Source: GCA-016699445 sp964555055 (GTDB lineage: Bacteria > UBA10199 > JACPAL01 > GCA-016699445). Taken from it: a stretch of DNA of 64,000 bases. Shown here piece by piece: positions 53,333 to 62,158 of this stretch. Below the pieces are notes generated by a model. The model was given only the letters and a program-made list of their open reading frames with translations, searched no databases and had not been told where the DNA came from. The stretch is taken from NCBI GenBank assembly GCA_964555055.1, contig CAZKQW010000003.1:124001-188000 (forward strand). Direction: 5' to 3'. Every line of letters starts with the position of its first letter. The first letter of the stretch is position 1. The translations under genes and the position numbers were made by a program.

Positions 53333-54038
53333 ATGATCACTGCATTTAGCACTTGCCCTCAAACAACCAGCTTGGGTGAACAGATTCAATTCTTAAGGGA
53401 AGACCCTGCTCGTGCTACTTATTTGTATCACGATACTTTCGAATTACTTTCAGAAATCCCCCTTAGTTCAATGTCGTTCTGCGCAAGAGGCTGCACATGT
53501 TTTAAGTAGTTTAGGCCATCTCATGAATGAGCCAATATTTTTAAAGGACGAGAAAAAAGCTTTAGATTTTTATCAGCTTTCCTCAGAGTCTGAGAGTGGC
53601 TGGATTTCTTATTTGTTGGACACGATGATGTATAGCATTTCAGCCACAGGAGGGAAAGCAGCCTCATTATATGTAGAAAGAGTGATTGAACATCATAGCC
53701 GCACAGGAAGATATCCTTTGCTTGAATCATTTTCTGCTTATGAAAATTTGGGCCCAGAAGAATACGCTCGGTCCTGGGATAATGAGCGCCCTCACCCTAT
53801 TAGGCACTTTCTTTTTTCATATGGTCTTTTAAGAAGCCCTGCTACCGCACTGGTTGTTTTGGAAGAAATAGATCGTAATAGATTATGGGAAAATTTACCG
53901 GATGGTAAAAATGAATTTAAAACTGTGCTTGATAATGGAAATAGATTTAATCATTATCGCCGCACTATCCCCCCTTGTTTTTCTGATAGATTGGCCGAAA
54001 TAATAGAGGCTTTAAAAACGAGATTAGAATCAGCTTAA
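53333..54038 (+). pseudogene. Hypothetical gene split by an apparent +1 frameshift
   Basis: A frame opens at ATG 53333 (MITAFSTCPQTTSLGEQIQF at its start) and looks protein-like for about 43 residues before it decays after a run of five C at 53458-53462. A second frame then continues with LVQCRSAQEAAHVLSSLGHL and is open to 54038. Removing one C joins them into one protein of about 234 residues without other changes. The product is helical, soluble and unrecognised; the DNA is AT-rich. It could be a real frameshift, a homopolymer sequencing error, or slippage. If not joined, the downstream part could start at GTG 53412 as a 208-residue protein. Confidence 0.6.
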
Positions 54039-54044
54039 AAGTAT

Positions 54045-54776
54045 TTAAATTGTGAAAAAATTGACAACTTCCTTTGCCACCAAATCCTTCTCATAATCCA
54101 GGGTCAGGACGTGATCAGATTTTTCAAGTGTCACGGTTTTGATTTCTGATGAGCCCAAATTTTCTTTGAGATAGGCCATGTTTTCAAATGGAGCTGTGGT
54201 GTCATAGGGCGAGTGGATGATGAGCGCCGGCGTCGTGATACGGGGGATGCGCGGGGCGACTTCCTTTTGGAAGTTCACGATCTCCATGATGCTGCGGATC
54301 GGCATCTTCGTGTAGCACTTGAATTGGTCGCGGGCGATCGGGTCGTTGATGGCGGGTCCGGCCCATTTCCGTTGGTAAGGGTAGATATGCTTGAGGAAGC
54401 TATTGGCGACGACGGGCAAGACCTTCTCGGCCATGAAACCGGTCAAGAATACGGGTGTCGCCAGGAGGGCGATGCGGTCGATCTCGGGGTGCTCGGACGC
54501 CAGCATCAACGTCAATAAGCCTCCCAACGAAATACCCACGACCGAAACCCGAGACGTCTTCTTTTTTAGGGCCAGGTACGCCTTTTCCACGCTCCCGTAC
54601 CAGTCGTGCCAGGTGGTCTTCGCCAAGTCCTCGACCGTCGTGCCGTGACCCGCCAAAAGAGGGGCGTCGACGGTGAAGCCTTTTTGACGCAACGGGAGCA
54701 TCAGGCTCTCGAGGCATTCCGGGGTGGCCGTGAAGCCGTGGATTGCTAAAATTCCATGTCGATTCTCTTGACTCAT
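54045..54776 (-). CDS. Alpha/beta-hydrolase, carboxylesterase/monoacylglycerol-lipase-like
   Basis: A 243-residue protein from ATG 54776 (MSQENRHGILAIHGFTATPE). The frame reaches 54863, but that would overlap the purC start and add non-family sequence. Nucleophile elbow VVGISLGGLL (Ser), acid in IIHSPYDTTAP (Asp), and catalytic His in LEKSDHVLTLD. The oxyanion region AIHGFTATPECL and PLLAGHGTTVEDL match the EstD/Est30-type carboxylesterases. The substrate is likely a short-chain ester or monoacylglycerol. It is divergent from purC. Confidence 0.88.
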   Translation of the reverse strand: MSQENRHGILAIHGFTATPECLESLMLPLRQKGFTVDAPLLAGHGTTVEDLAKTTWHDWYGSVEKAYLALKKKTSRVSVVGISLGGLLTLMLASEHPEIDRIALLATPVFLTGFMAEKVLPVVANSFLKHIYPYQRKWAGPAINDPIARDQFKCYTKMPIRSIMEIVNFQKEVAPRIPRITTPALIIHSPYDTTAPFENMAYLKENLGSSEIKTVTLEKSDHVLTLDYEKDLVAKEVVNFFTI

Positions 54777-54856
54777 AAGCAAAAATTTTCGAGGAGCCAC
54801 CTTTCCGAAGAGTCTGCGACCATTATAAAAAAACAACTGTAACCGAAAGATAGAAA

Positions 54857-55735
54857 ATGACAACCACTGTCTATCAATCCGACCTTCCTTACCTTAAACT
54901 CCTTTTTCGTGGAAAGGTCCGGGACATTTACGATCTCGGCGATGAGCTTTTGCTCGTGGCCACTGACCGTCTTTCGGCTTTCGATGTGGTGTTTCCAACG
55001 CCGATCCCGCATAAGGGAGAGATTCTGACGCAGGTGAGCCTGTTTTGGTTCGAGAAATTGAAACACGTCATTCGTAACCACCTTTCGCCGCGCTCCCTCT
55101 CTGAAGTCTTCAAGACGCCCGCAGATTTGGAAACGTACGGGAAACGTTCGATGCTCGTTCGTAAGACCCAACCGCTGGCCATCGAGTCGATCACGCGCGG
55201 TTATTTGGCGGGATCCGGTTGGTCGGATTACCAGAAGACCGGAAAGGTCTGCGGCATCGCCTTGCCCGCTGGCCTGCAGGAATCACAAATCCTGCCCGAA
55301 CCCATCTTCACCCCTTCGACGAAGGCGCCCCAAGGGCAGCATGACGAGAATATTTCTTTCGCCCAAGCTTGCGAAATCGTCGGCAAAGATGTTGCGGAAA
55401 AGGTTCGTGACGTCAGCATCCGTCTTTATTCCGAAGGTCGCGCTTACGCTGAAAGCCGGGGCTTGATCCTGGCGGATACGAAATTCGAATTCGGATTTTT
55501 AAACGGCGAATTGATTTTGATCGATGAAATCCTGACCCCTGATTCTTCCCGTTATTGGCCGAAAGATCAGTACCAAGTCGGGATGTCGCCGCCAAGTTTC
55601 GATAAGCAGTTCGTTCGGGATTATTTGACAAAAGCTGGATGGAATAAAAAGCCGCCGGCTCCCGAGTTGCCGGAAGACATCGTCCGCAAAACTTCCGAGA
55701 AATACCAAGAGTCTTTGAGACGATTGAAAGATTAA
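54857..55735 (+). CDS. purC: Phosphoribosylaminoimidazole-succinocarboxamide synthase
   Basis: A 292-residue SAICAR synthetase of the eukaryote/cyanobacteria-like length. FRGKVRDIYDLGDELLLVAT, TDRLSAFDVVFPTPIPHKGE in parts, PLAIESITRGYLAGSGWSDY and LADTKFEFG, and DEILTPDSSRYWP are the family signatures. It joins CAIR and aspartate in purine synthesis, two steps after PurK/PurE encoded at 8-9 kb. It is alone here and is followed 20 bp later by the FecR-like gene. Confidence 0.95.
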   Translation: MTTTVYQSDLPYLKLLFRGKVRDIYDLGDELLLVATDRLSAFDVVFPTPIPHKGEILTQVSLFWFEKLKHVIRNHLSPRSLSEVFKTPADLETYGKRSMLVRKTQPLAIESITRGYLAGSGWSDYQKTGKVCGIALPAGLQESQILPEPIFTPSTKAPQGQHDENISFAQACEIVGKDVAEKVRDVSIRLYSEGRAYAESRGLILADTKFEFGFLNGELILIDEILTPDSSRYWPKDQYQVGMSPPSFDKQFVRDYLTKAGWNKKPPAPELPEDIVRKTSEKYQESLRRLKD

Positions 55736-55754
55736 GCAGGGCCGAGAACCGTTT

Positions 55755-56738
55755 ATGAAGAAAGCCTTACTTCTGGGTCTGTTGTTCTTATGGAAAGGAG
55801 TCCTTTGGGCCGCTCCCGCTGCGACAGATCCGCAGTCCGTCGGAAAAATCGTCTTCGCCAGAGGAGAAGCTGTGGTTCTCCGCGTCGAAGAGGGTCAAGT
55901 GAAATCCCTCACTAATATCACCTTCAACGACGACATTTACGCGATGGATACCCTCCAGACGAAGAAGGGGGAAATGAGGGTCTTGTTCGGTGATCAAACC
56001 GTCTTAAGCCTCGGCGAAAATTCAAAAGTCATCATCACGGAACATGTGTACAAGGCTAAGCAGGGAGTCCGTAAATCGATTTTCGATATTCTAAAAGGAA
56101 AGGTCCGGACCATCGTCGAAAAAATCCCCAACGAAAAGGACAGTGACGTGGTCTTAAGAACGCCAACTGCCGTCGCCGGCATCCGTGGAACCGATGTGGG
56201 CATTTTGGTGAATGATAAAGAAACCCTATTTCTCTGCTTCGACGGCCTGATCGAGACCTGGTTTCGGGAAAAAGAAGACCAAAAGGTGCTCGTGCCCAAG
56301 GGTATGATGACCGTGATCAAGAAGGGTCCACCGGCGGCGCCTGTGCCAATCGATGAAGAGTTTGAGAAGCAGCTCCTGTTTTCTTATGGGATCCAAGACA
56401 TTTTAGATCAAGATGGTATGAACTATCTGGGTTTGGGGCGCGACCCCAGGACAGGTCGTTCGTCACGAGCGGAAGGAATCCAGCAAGGGCAGGGTCGGTA
56501 TGCGGGGCCCACGCGTCAGCGCTTAGTCGATGCTCTCGTTTTTTCCCCTCTACTACCGGGAGGAAATAACAGCACGCCGTCAGATTTAGGCGCTCCGGCG
56601 GGTACTGCGCCGTCGACGCCTGAGCCTTTGACGCCTCCAACGCCGCCCGTACCACCCGTATCACCCGAACCACCACCGGCTAATAACCCTCCGGAGCGTC
56701 CGGTAAGCTTGCCGTTGGGGTTTCCGCAGCCGGGATAG
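55755..56738 (+). CDS. FecR-like periplasmic protein 1
   Basis: A 327-residue protein with a signal peptide (cut near AAPAAT, residue ~20). The FecR-type domain covers about residues 28-195 (VGKIVFARGEAVVLR, TFNDDIYAMDTLQTKKGEM, SIFDILKGKVRTIVE, RTPTAVAGIRGTDVGI). The C-terminal third is Pro-rich and unstructured, with FSPLLPGGNNSTP and the terminal GFPQPG. In Fec systems FecR relays an outer signal, but many stand-alone FecR-domain proteins sit beside CHASE2 cyclases, as here. It is strongly similar to FecR-like protein 2 (59.2 kb), so the two arose by duplication. It probably opens the operon. Confidence 0.88.
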   Translation: MKKALLLGLLFLWKGVLWAAPAATDPQSVGKIVFARGEAVVLRVEEGQVKSLTNITFNDDIYAMDTLQTKKGEMRVLFGDQTVLSLGENSKVIITEHVYKAKQGVRKSIFDILKGKVRTIVEKIPNEKDSDVVLRTPTAVAGIRGTDVGILVNDKETLFLCFDGLIETWFREKEDQKVLVPKGMMTVIKKGPPAAPVPIDEEFEKQLLFSYGIQDILDQDGMNYLGLGRDPRTGRSSRAEGIQQGQGRYAGPTRQRLVDALVFSPLLPGGNNSTPSDLGAPAGTAPSTPEPLTPPTPPVPPVSPEPPPANNPPERPVSLPLGFPQPG

Positions 56739-56758
56739 TCCGTGAATTGAGAGGTTTT

Positions 56759-57808
56759 ATGAAAAAAGCGTTTCTCCTATTTATAATTTTCATCTCTTCC
56801 TTTGGGTGTGGCGGAGGTGTCGAATCCGTTGACGTACGTATATCGCTTCCAGCGGCTTTTGTGGCGCAGGATTCGATCGATAGGATCGTGGTGCGCATCG
56901 ACGGCGAGCCGATCAAGGACCCCGTGGTGCAAGTGATTCGACCTCCCTTTGGGGCGAGTATTAGTTTCGACATCACGTTGCCGGTCGGGAACGGTTATTC
57001 TGTGGAAGCTTTCGCGCCTTTTGTGGGCGGTGATAACCGCCTACTCTATGGGCAACAATTTTTTTCGGTCCCCAAGTCGCCGGAACTCGAGACGACGACG
57101 TTTAACCTTCCCCTTTTACCGATGAATTTTACCAATTTTGCCGAGGATGCCAACGGCGCGGGCGATGTCGTGGACACTTCGCTTTCGCAACCCGACATCG
57201 CTTCTTTTCATATTTATCGGAGTGCGGAGGCGGAGCCGCTTTGCCCTTCTTCGGTGGTGATGGAGGTACGTTTTGGAGCCGGATTTGTACCGCCTTCCGA
57301 TAGCGGTAATGCGTCACTCAAAACTCTCATCGAATTCGATACGGACGCCAACTCGGATACGGGCTCTGCGGTCAGTCGCATCGAATCAGCTCGGGGAAGT
57401 TTATCCAATATGTTTGCTCGGGGGACAGAAGCTTTAGTGGTATCGACGAACCGTTCAAGGCGCTTAGGTATTTCGGATGGTATCCAAAATAGCCCGCGTT
57501 TCTTCGACTTCGCTGGAGTCTATGATGTCAGCGGGATCGAGGATATCGTCAATCCTTCCATTAATCCCACAACCGTCCTGCAGCCGCAGACTAATATTTT
57601 ATTCGTCTGCATTCCTAGCACTAGCTTCGACAGTTTGATCGACGGGGATGGCGTGGGTCGGGTAAACGTCCTCAGCGGTATTGAAACCTCGGGTGATGTC
57701 GCGACGCCTTTTTCCGGTAATGACATTCTTTTTCGATCGGGTTCCGTGCGTTATGACTTGAATTTGAATGCCGATGATATTCCGGGTGCTTTGGCCGCAG
57801 GGTCATGA
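56759..57808 (+). CDS. Surface-type lipoprotein 1 of the FecR/CHASE2 cluster
   Basis: About 349 residues from ATG 56759 (MKKAFLLFIIFISSFGCGGG), with a lipidated Cys near residue 17. Mature start VESVDVRISLPAAFVAQDS. All-beta character throughout, with domains around PMNFTNFAEDANGAGD and SSVVMEVRFGAGF. The end is VNVLSGIETSGD and GNDILFRSGSVRYDLNLN. Lipoprotein 2 (60.2 kb) shares these landmarks in the same order. No named family is recognised. Position between FecR-like protein 1 and the TPR/beta-barrel protein suggests a cell-surface component or substrate. Confidence 0.75.
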   Translation: MKKAFLLFIIFISSFGCGGGVESVDVRISLPAAFVAQDSIDRIVVRIDGEPIKDPVVQVIRPPFGASISFDITLPVGNGYSVEAFAPFVGGDNRLLYGQQFFSVPKSPELETTTFNLPLLPMNFTNFAEDANGAGDVVDTSLSQPDIASFHIYRSAEAEPLCPSSVVMEVRFGAGFVPPSDSGNASLKTLIEFDTDANSDTGSAVSRIESARGSLSNMFARGTEALVVSTNRSRRLGISDGIQNSPRFFDFAGVYDVSGIEDIVNPSINPTTVLQPQTNILFVCIPSTSFDSLIDGDGVGRVNVLSGIETSGDVATPFSGNDILFRSGSVRYDLNLNADDIPGALAAGS

Positions 57809-57857
57809 TTTCTTTTCCAATGTTATAGACGTCTTAAATTGAGGAGTCGGGGGAACT

Positions 57858-59192
57858 ATGAAGAAAGCGATGTGTCTCTTATTATTATGCCTCTCCAGTC
57901 CCGTGTGGGCGGCGGGTAACCTTGGGAAATCAGAGATCGCCTTTTCGAAAGGGCTTCTTTTTTTCAACGACGGCAAATTGGAACAGGCACGAGAGCAATT
58001 CCTCAAAGCCATCCAGCTCAATCCGGAAAACGCGTCGGTGCCTTACTTCATCGGAATGACTTATTTCGAGAGACAAGAATATCCGAAAGCCGTTTCCTAC
58101 TTTGACCGATCGATCGCCAAGGACGGGAAAGTGCCCGAGCCTCATTTTTACAAAGCCGTTTCCTTATACCGAATGGGTCGCCAGGAGGAGTCGCTTCCTG
58201 AATTCGAGGAAACGCAGAGGCTGAGTTCCTCTGGCTCGCTCTTCGACTTGGCGAAGAGCTACCAACGTAGCCTGACGCAGCCCGTTGCCAATGCCGACGA
58301 GGCTGCCGGTCAGTCCGTTCCCGCGCAGACGGAGAAACGTTGGTTCCTCTATGGGAGTTTGGCGACTCAGTACGACTCGAACGTCATTTTAAAACCCGAC
58401 ACAGCCACGGCGGTCTCTTTCGCCAGCGACCAAGACGATGTCTTTTTCGGCGTTCGGGCCGGGGGCAGTTATCAAATCGTCAAAAAAAGCGCTTACCGTT
58501 TGATCGGCGAGGGAAACTACTACCAATCGATCTACGTCCAACAAAACGACTTCAATTACGGCTTGGCCCATGCAGAGCTGCGGCACCAAATCCGGAAGGG
58601 TCGGTTTGCGGTCAATATTCCGACGTCCTACGAATTTTCGCTCCTGCAGACTTCTAAGTATCTCCAGAGTGGGGCGCTTTCGCCTTGGGCTTCCTATGCC
58701 TTGGGGAACCACCTTTTCTTTCAAGCGTCCGAGAGGTTCCGTTACGATGACTTTTTCACACCTCCGTCGACGTTGCCCCAAAACCGGGACGCTTATAATC
58801 TGCAATCGGAGCCGGCCGTCTATTTCCTCTTCGACAATCGCAAACGCCACGTGAAGGTGGCGTATGATTTCGAGGCGAATTTCGCGAAGGGTAACGATTG
58901 GGATTACAAGTCTCACACCGTTTCCGGAGCCTTCTACAATCCGCTCGTTTGGGGGATCAATTCTTACGTCACGGCGGCGTATACGTTCAATAAGCAGTTC
59001 AAGTACATCGACTCGATCATCGGGACCAAGCGTCACGATACGACCCAGTGCTATGGGGCGGTTTTCTCCAAGGAAGTGCTCAAGGGGTTCACGGTAAGCA
59101 CGAATTACCAGTACCAGAGGGGTGGATCGAATATCGCCTTCTTCCAATATAAACGTCACTTAGCGGGGGTGACCTTTGCGTACCAATATTAA
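57858..59192 (+). CDS. TPR plus outer-membrane beta-barrel protein (Slam-like architecture)
   Basis: A 444-residue protein with a signal peptide (cut near WAAGN). About three TPR units lie at residues 22-130 (GLLFFNDGKLEQAREQFLKA, LNPENASVPYFIGMTYFERQ, EYPKAVSYFDRSIAKDG, PEPHFYKAVSLYRMGRQEE). A Ser/Ala-rich linker is followed by a beta-barrel from about 155 to the end, finishing in HLAGVTFAYQY. Barrel strands contain YGSLATQYDSNVIL and TVSTNYQYQRGG-type repeats. An N-terminal TPR and C-terminal barrel is the plan of Slam (DUF560) translocons, which move surface lipoproteins across the outer membrane. The two flanking lipoprotein genes fit that idea. Direct membership in DUF560 is not proven. 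Its end overlaps FecR-like gene 2 by 17 bases. Confidence 0.75.
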   Translation: MKKAMCLLLLCLSSPVWAAGNLGKSEIAFSKGLLFFNDGKLEQAREQFLKAIQLNPENASVPYFIGMTYFERQEYPKAVSYFDRSIAKDGKVPEPHFYKAVSLYRMGRQEESLPEFEETQRLSSSGSLFDLAKSYQRSLTQPVANADEAAGQSVPAQTEKRWFLYGSLATQYDSNVILKPDTATAVSFASDQDDVFFGVRAGGSYQIVKKSAYRLIGEGNYYQSIYVQQNDFNYGLAHAELRHQIRKGRFAVNIPTSYEFSLLQTSKYLQSGALSPWASYALGNHLFFQASERFRYDDFFTPPSTLPQNRDAYNLQSEPAVYFLFDNRKRHVKVAYDFEANFAKGNDWDYKSHTVSGAFYNPLVWGINSYVTAAYTFNKQFKYIDSIIGTKRHDTTQCYGAVFSKEVLKGFTVSTNYQYQRGGSNIAFFQYKRHLAGVTFAYQY

Positions 59193-60216
59193 GCCATTCG
59201 GCATCATCCTGGCGGCTTTCTTTTTCGCGCAAGTGGCCGATGCTGCCGAGTCGGTGGGTAAGATCGTTTTCGTCAACGGAAAAGCCATCGTCTCTCGGTT
59301 GGAGCCTAAGGCTACGAAAGCCCTCGCGTTCAACGACGACATTTATGCGATGGATACGATCGAGACTAAGAACGGTTCCTTGAAAATTCTCTTCGAGGAT
59401 CAGACAGTCATGTCGTTGGCCGAGAATTCCAAGGTGCTGATCACGGAGCAAATTTATCGCCCTAAGCAAGGGACTCGAAATTCCATATTCGACGTCTTGA
59501 AAGGAAAGGTGAGGACCGTCGTCGAAAAGGTGGCTGGAAATAGCGACGTTAAGCTTCAAACTCCCACGGCCGTCGCCGGCATTCGAGGAACCGACATCGG
59601 TATCCAGGTGGATGGTAATAAAACGCAGTTTCTTTGCTTCGATGGTCTTGTAGAGACTTATTTTAAAGGAGCCCCGGAACAGAAGGTGATGCTTGAGGCG
59701 GGACAATTGACGACGATCCAGTCATCACCGCCGACCGCACCCGAAGCCATCCCGACAAATGTCCAACGGAGTTATACAGCGCAAGAGGGCCCCGCTTTGA
59801 GGGAAGTGTTGAAGCAATCGGGAGGAGAGGGTTTAAATAAGAAAGAATTACTGCCACCACCACCACCACCGGCGAATAACGAAAGAACCCAAAACGATTC
59901 TCAGGCGCAGGGGAGACGCAATGAAGGTCAAAATCATCAAGGATCGGGCGAAGCCTCGGGAAGCCGTCAACGAGAAGATCCACAAGTCTTACAAAGCAAC
60001 GGGCAAAATAACGGACAGAACCATCCGGAGGGCCCTCAAGGCCCACCCCCTCCCCCCCCACCTCCGCCATTATTACCCGGAGGAAATAGCGAGACTCCGA
60101 TGGAGTTAGTGCCACCTGGTGGTACAGGGCCTATGGGAGGAGGCGCCGGTAGCGGGGCTAGCGTACCGACGACGGCTCCTGTGGATATCCCGGTCACATT
60201 CCCGACACCGGGATGA
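59176..60216 (+). CDS. FecR-like periplasmic protein 2
   Basis: A 346-residue paralogue of the protein at 55.8 kb. It starts at TTG 59176 inside the end of the TPR-barrel gene, preceded by a GGGGGTGA Shine-Dalgarno. Signal peptide ends near ADAAES. The FecR domain (about 25-185) includes FNDDIYAMDTIETKNGS, SIFDVLKGKVRTVVEK and TPTAVAGIRGTDIGI. The C-terminal half is a Gln/Asn/Pro-rich disordered region with a PPPPPPPPPP-like run (DNA with CCACC repeats near 59850-60080). LLPGGNSETP and the final VTFPTPG mirror FecR-like protein 1. Both C-terminal landmarks are conserved despite the unrelated filler. Confidence 0.85.
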   Translation: MRTNIKPFGIILAAFFFAQVADAAESVGKIVFVNGKAIVSRLEPKATKALAFNDDIYAMDTIETKNGSLKILFEDQTVMSLAENSKVLITEQIYRPKQGTRNSIFDVLKGKVRTVVEKVAGNSDVKLQTPTAVAGIRGTDIGIQVDGNKTQFLCFDGLVETYFKGAPEQKVMLEAGQLTTIQSSPPTAPEAIPTNVQRSYTAQEGPALREVLKQSGGEGLNKKELLPPPPPPANNERTQNDSQAQGRRNEGQNHQGSGEASGSRQREDPQVLQSNGQNNGQNHPEGPQGPPPPPPPPPLLPGGNSETPMELVPPGGTGPMGGGAGSGASVPTTAPVDIPVTFPTPG

Positions 60217-60242
60217 GTCAAAAGGAAGAAAAAGGAAGAAAA

Positions 60243-61283
60243 ATGAAAAAAAGTTTTATCCTTTTAGGAATGTTAGGACTTCTAGCGGGTTGTGGCGGCA
60301 GCCAGGATGTGGATGTCCAGATTGAACTTCCGGCGGCCTTCGTCTCCCAGGGTTCCGTCAGTCATATCACCATTCAAGTAACGGCTACGGATATCACGAC
60401 ACCGATCACGACGACTTTAACTCCTCCTTTCACGACTTCTCTAGACGGGAATACTGTCAATTTCACATTAACTCTTCCGATTGGGACCGGGCGCAATATT
60501 AATATATACGCCCCCCTAACGGGAACCGGGCCAGCTATGATGACGGGTCATGTCTCGACCGCCATTACGGAATCCACGACGTCGATTCCGGCCATTCCGA
60601 TGAACTTCATCAATTTCGCGATTGATGCCACGGGAACCGGCGATTTAAGGCCTCCGTCCTCGGGGCCTCCCGCGGCTGATCTTGTTTCATTCAAGATCAT
60701 GCCTTTGACGGTGGCAGACGCCATCTGCGGAGCCAATTCCGTTGAAATGGTCATTGATTTCCAAGAACCTTATACGGTTCCGCCCAGTATCGATAGTCAA
60801 AGGGTTGTCGTCGAGTTTGACGTGGACGAAAACCGGCTGACAGGGTCTCCCTCGGGCCAGAGCTTCATAGAACGTACTCTGTCTCCTCTGGGGGGCACGG
60901 TGCGTTCCGCGAATGGTTTAACGAATGCGCTCATGACCGACGGCACGGAATACTTGATTTCCATCGTCAATAGAACCCTACCTTCCGCGGGTCTCTTTAG
61001 TGTGAGTAGCGTCGATGGAAGCCTGACCTTCCTCAGCAATGCCAGCATCGTCAGCGCCTATGACCAGACCCTCGTCACGTTGACGGTTTGCATCGACGCG
61101 GCGGACTTTAGAACCATCGATCCGGACGGGGTGGGAGTCTTAAATGTCTTATCGGGAATCGATCCCACGTCTACGGGTCCAACGCCCGGCACTTCCTATA
61201 ATGGGAATGATATTCTGTACCGATCCGGCGTAGTACATTATGATCTCAACCTCGATCTCAGTACAATCCCGGGTGGGCCTTAA
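60243..61283 (+). CDS. Surface-type lipoprotein 2 of the FecR/CHASE2 cluster
   Basis: About 346 residues from ATG 60243 (MKKSFILLGMLGLLAGCGGS), which has a doubled AAGGAAGAAAA Shine-Dalgarno region. Lipidated Cys near residue 17. The mature part starts QDVDVQIELPAAFVSQGS and shares with lipoprotein 1 the landmarks PMNFINFAIDATGTGD, VLNVLSGIDPTS and GNDILYRSGVVHYDLNLD. Mostly beta, rich in Thr/Ser/Pro. With FecR-like protein 2 it forms the second copy of a duplicated gene pair. A tandem paralogous pair flanking a TPR-barrel gene is unusual. Confidence 0.75.
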   Translation: MKKSFILLGMLGLLAGCGGSQDVDVQIELPAAFVSQGSVSHITIQVTATDITTPITTTLTPPFTTSLDGNTVNFTLTLPIGTGRNINIYAPLTGTGPAMMTGHVSTAITESTTSIPAIPMNFINFAIDATGTGDLRPPSSGPPAADLVSFKIMPLTVADAICGANSVEMVIDFQEPYTVPPSIDSQRVVVEFDVDENRLTGSPSGQSFIERTLSPLGGTVRSANGLTNALMTDGTEYLISIVNRTLPSAGLFSVSSVDGSLTFLSNASIVSAYDQTLVTLTVCIDAADFRTIDPDGVGVLNVLSGIDPTSTGPTPGTSYNGNDILYRSGVVHYDLNLDLSTIPGGP

Positions 61284-61287
61284 CCCT

Positions 61288-62154
61288 ATGAAGATACGTT
61301 TTTGGGGGGTGCGAGGTTCGGTTGCTTCGTCCGGACCTAAAATACAACACTTCGGAGGAAGTACTTCCTGCATCGAAGTGGTCGAGAAGAACCAACGCGT
61401 CATTTTGGATGCGGGTACGGGTTTGCGTCCTTTGGGCCTACAACTCACCAAGAAGCCCTCGGATGATGACGTGTCGATCTTCATCACCCATTGCCATTTA
61501 GACCATATCATCGGACTCCCTTTCTTTTTACCTTTGCATCAGCCTAAAAGAAACATCAGGCTCCACGGACCCGCGAACGAGAGAAGGTCCTTTCAAGATA
61601 TCATCGCTTCCATCTTTTCTCCGGAAACATTTCCTGTGTCTTTCAACGACATCCCCGCGAAGTTGACCTTTAAGGAAGTCGTTCGTGAAAAAGTGGTTGT
61701 GGGTCCGTTGACGGTCACGAGCTTCCCCATCAACCATCCCGGCAGTACGGTGGGTTACATGGTCTCGAACGGAAAAAAGAAGTTAGCATATTTACCCGAC
61801 CATGAACCCATAAATGGCCACAGCCATTTTCAGGAGAAAAGCAAGGCGTTCGACGAGAAATACCGGGCTGAGTTAAGGGCCGTCTTAAAGGGTTGCGACG
61901 CTTTGATCCACGATGCTTTTTTCACCGACGCCAACTATGAAAAGTTCCATGGATGGGGACACTCGCCTTTAAGCTATCCGATCGAGTTGGCCAAAGAGTG
62001 CGGCGTTAAGAAATTGGTCTATTTTCATTATGCCCCGGAATCGACCGACCAAGAACTGAAGAAGCATCGGGATTGGGCCTTGAAAAAAATTCGAAAGAAG
62101 AAACTCCCTATCGACTTGACCCTCGCGCGCGAAGGTCTGGTGATCACCCTGTGA
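61288..62154 (+). CDS. Metallo-beta-lactamase-fold hydrolase
   Basis: A 288-residue protein from ATG 61288 (MKIRFWGVRGSVASSGPKIQ), five bases after the lipoprotein 2 stop; longer frames upstream are not conserved. The metal motif THCHLDHIIG is HxHxDH. Further ligands occur in INHPGSTVGY, YLPDHEP and HDAFFTD, then HFHYAPEST. This is the RNase Z/PhnP-like branch of MBL proteins with the FWGVRGS start. Members are often encoded near class III cyclases. With a cyclase directly downstream, a phosphodiesterase acting on the cyclic nucleotide is attractive but unproven. No signal peptide: cytoplasmic. Confidence 0.85.
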   Translation: MKIRFWGVRGSVASSGPKIQHFGGSTSCIEVVEKNQRVILDAGTGLRPLGLQLTKKPSDDDVSIFITHCHLDHIIGLPFFLPLHQPKRNIRLHGPANERRSFQDIIASIFSPETFPVSFNDIPAKLTFKEVVREKVVVGPLTVTSFPINHPGSTVGYMVSNGKKKLAYLPDHEPINGHSHFQEKSKAFDEKYRAELRAVLKGCDALIHDAFFTDANYEKFHGWGHSPLSYPIELAKECGVKKLVYFHYAPESTDQELKKHRDWALKKIRKKKLPIDLTLAREGLVITL

Positions 62155-62158
62155 GACC

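Noticed and set aside
54777..54863. N-terminal extension of the alpha/beta-hydrolase
   Set aside because: It would overlap the purC start and adds sequence not matching the family; ATG 54776 starts exactly at the conserved fold.
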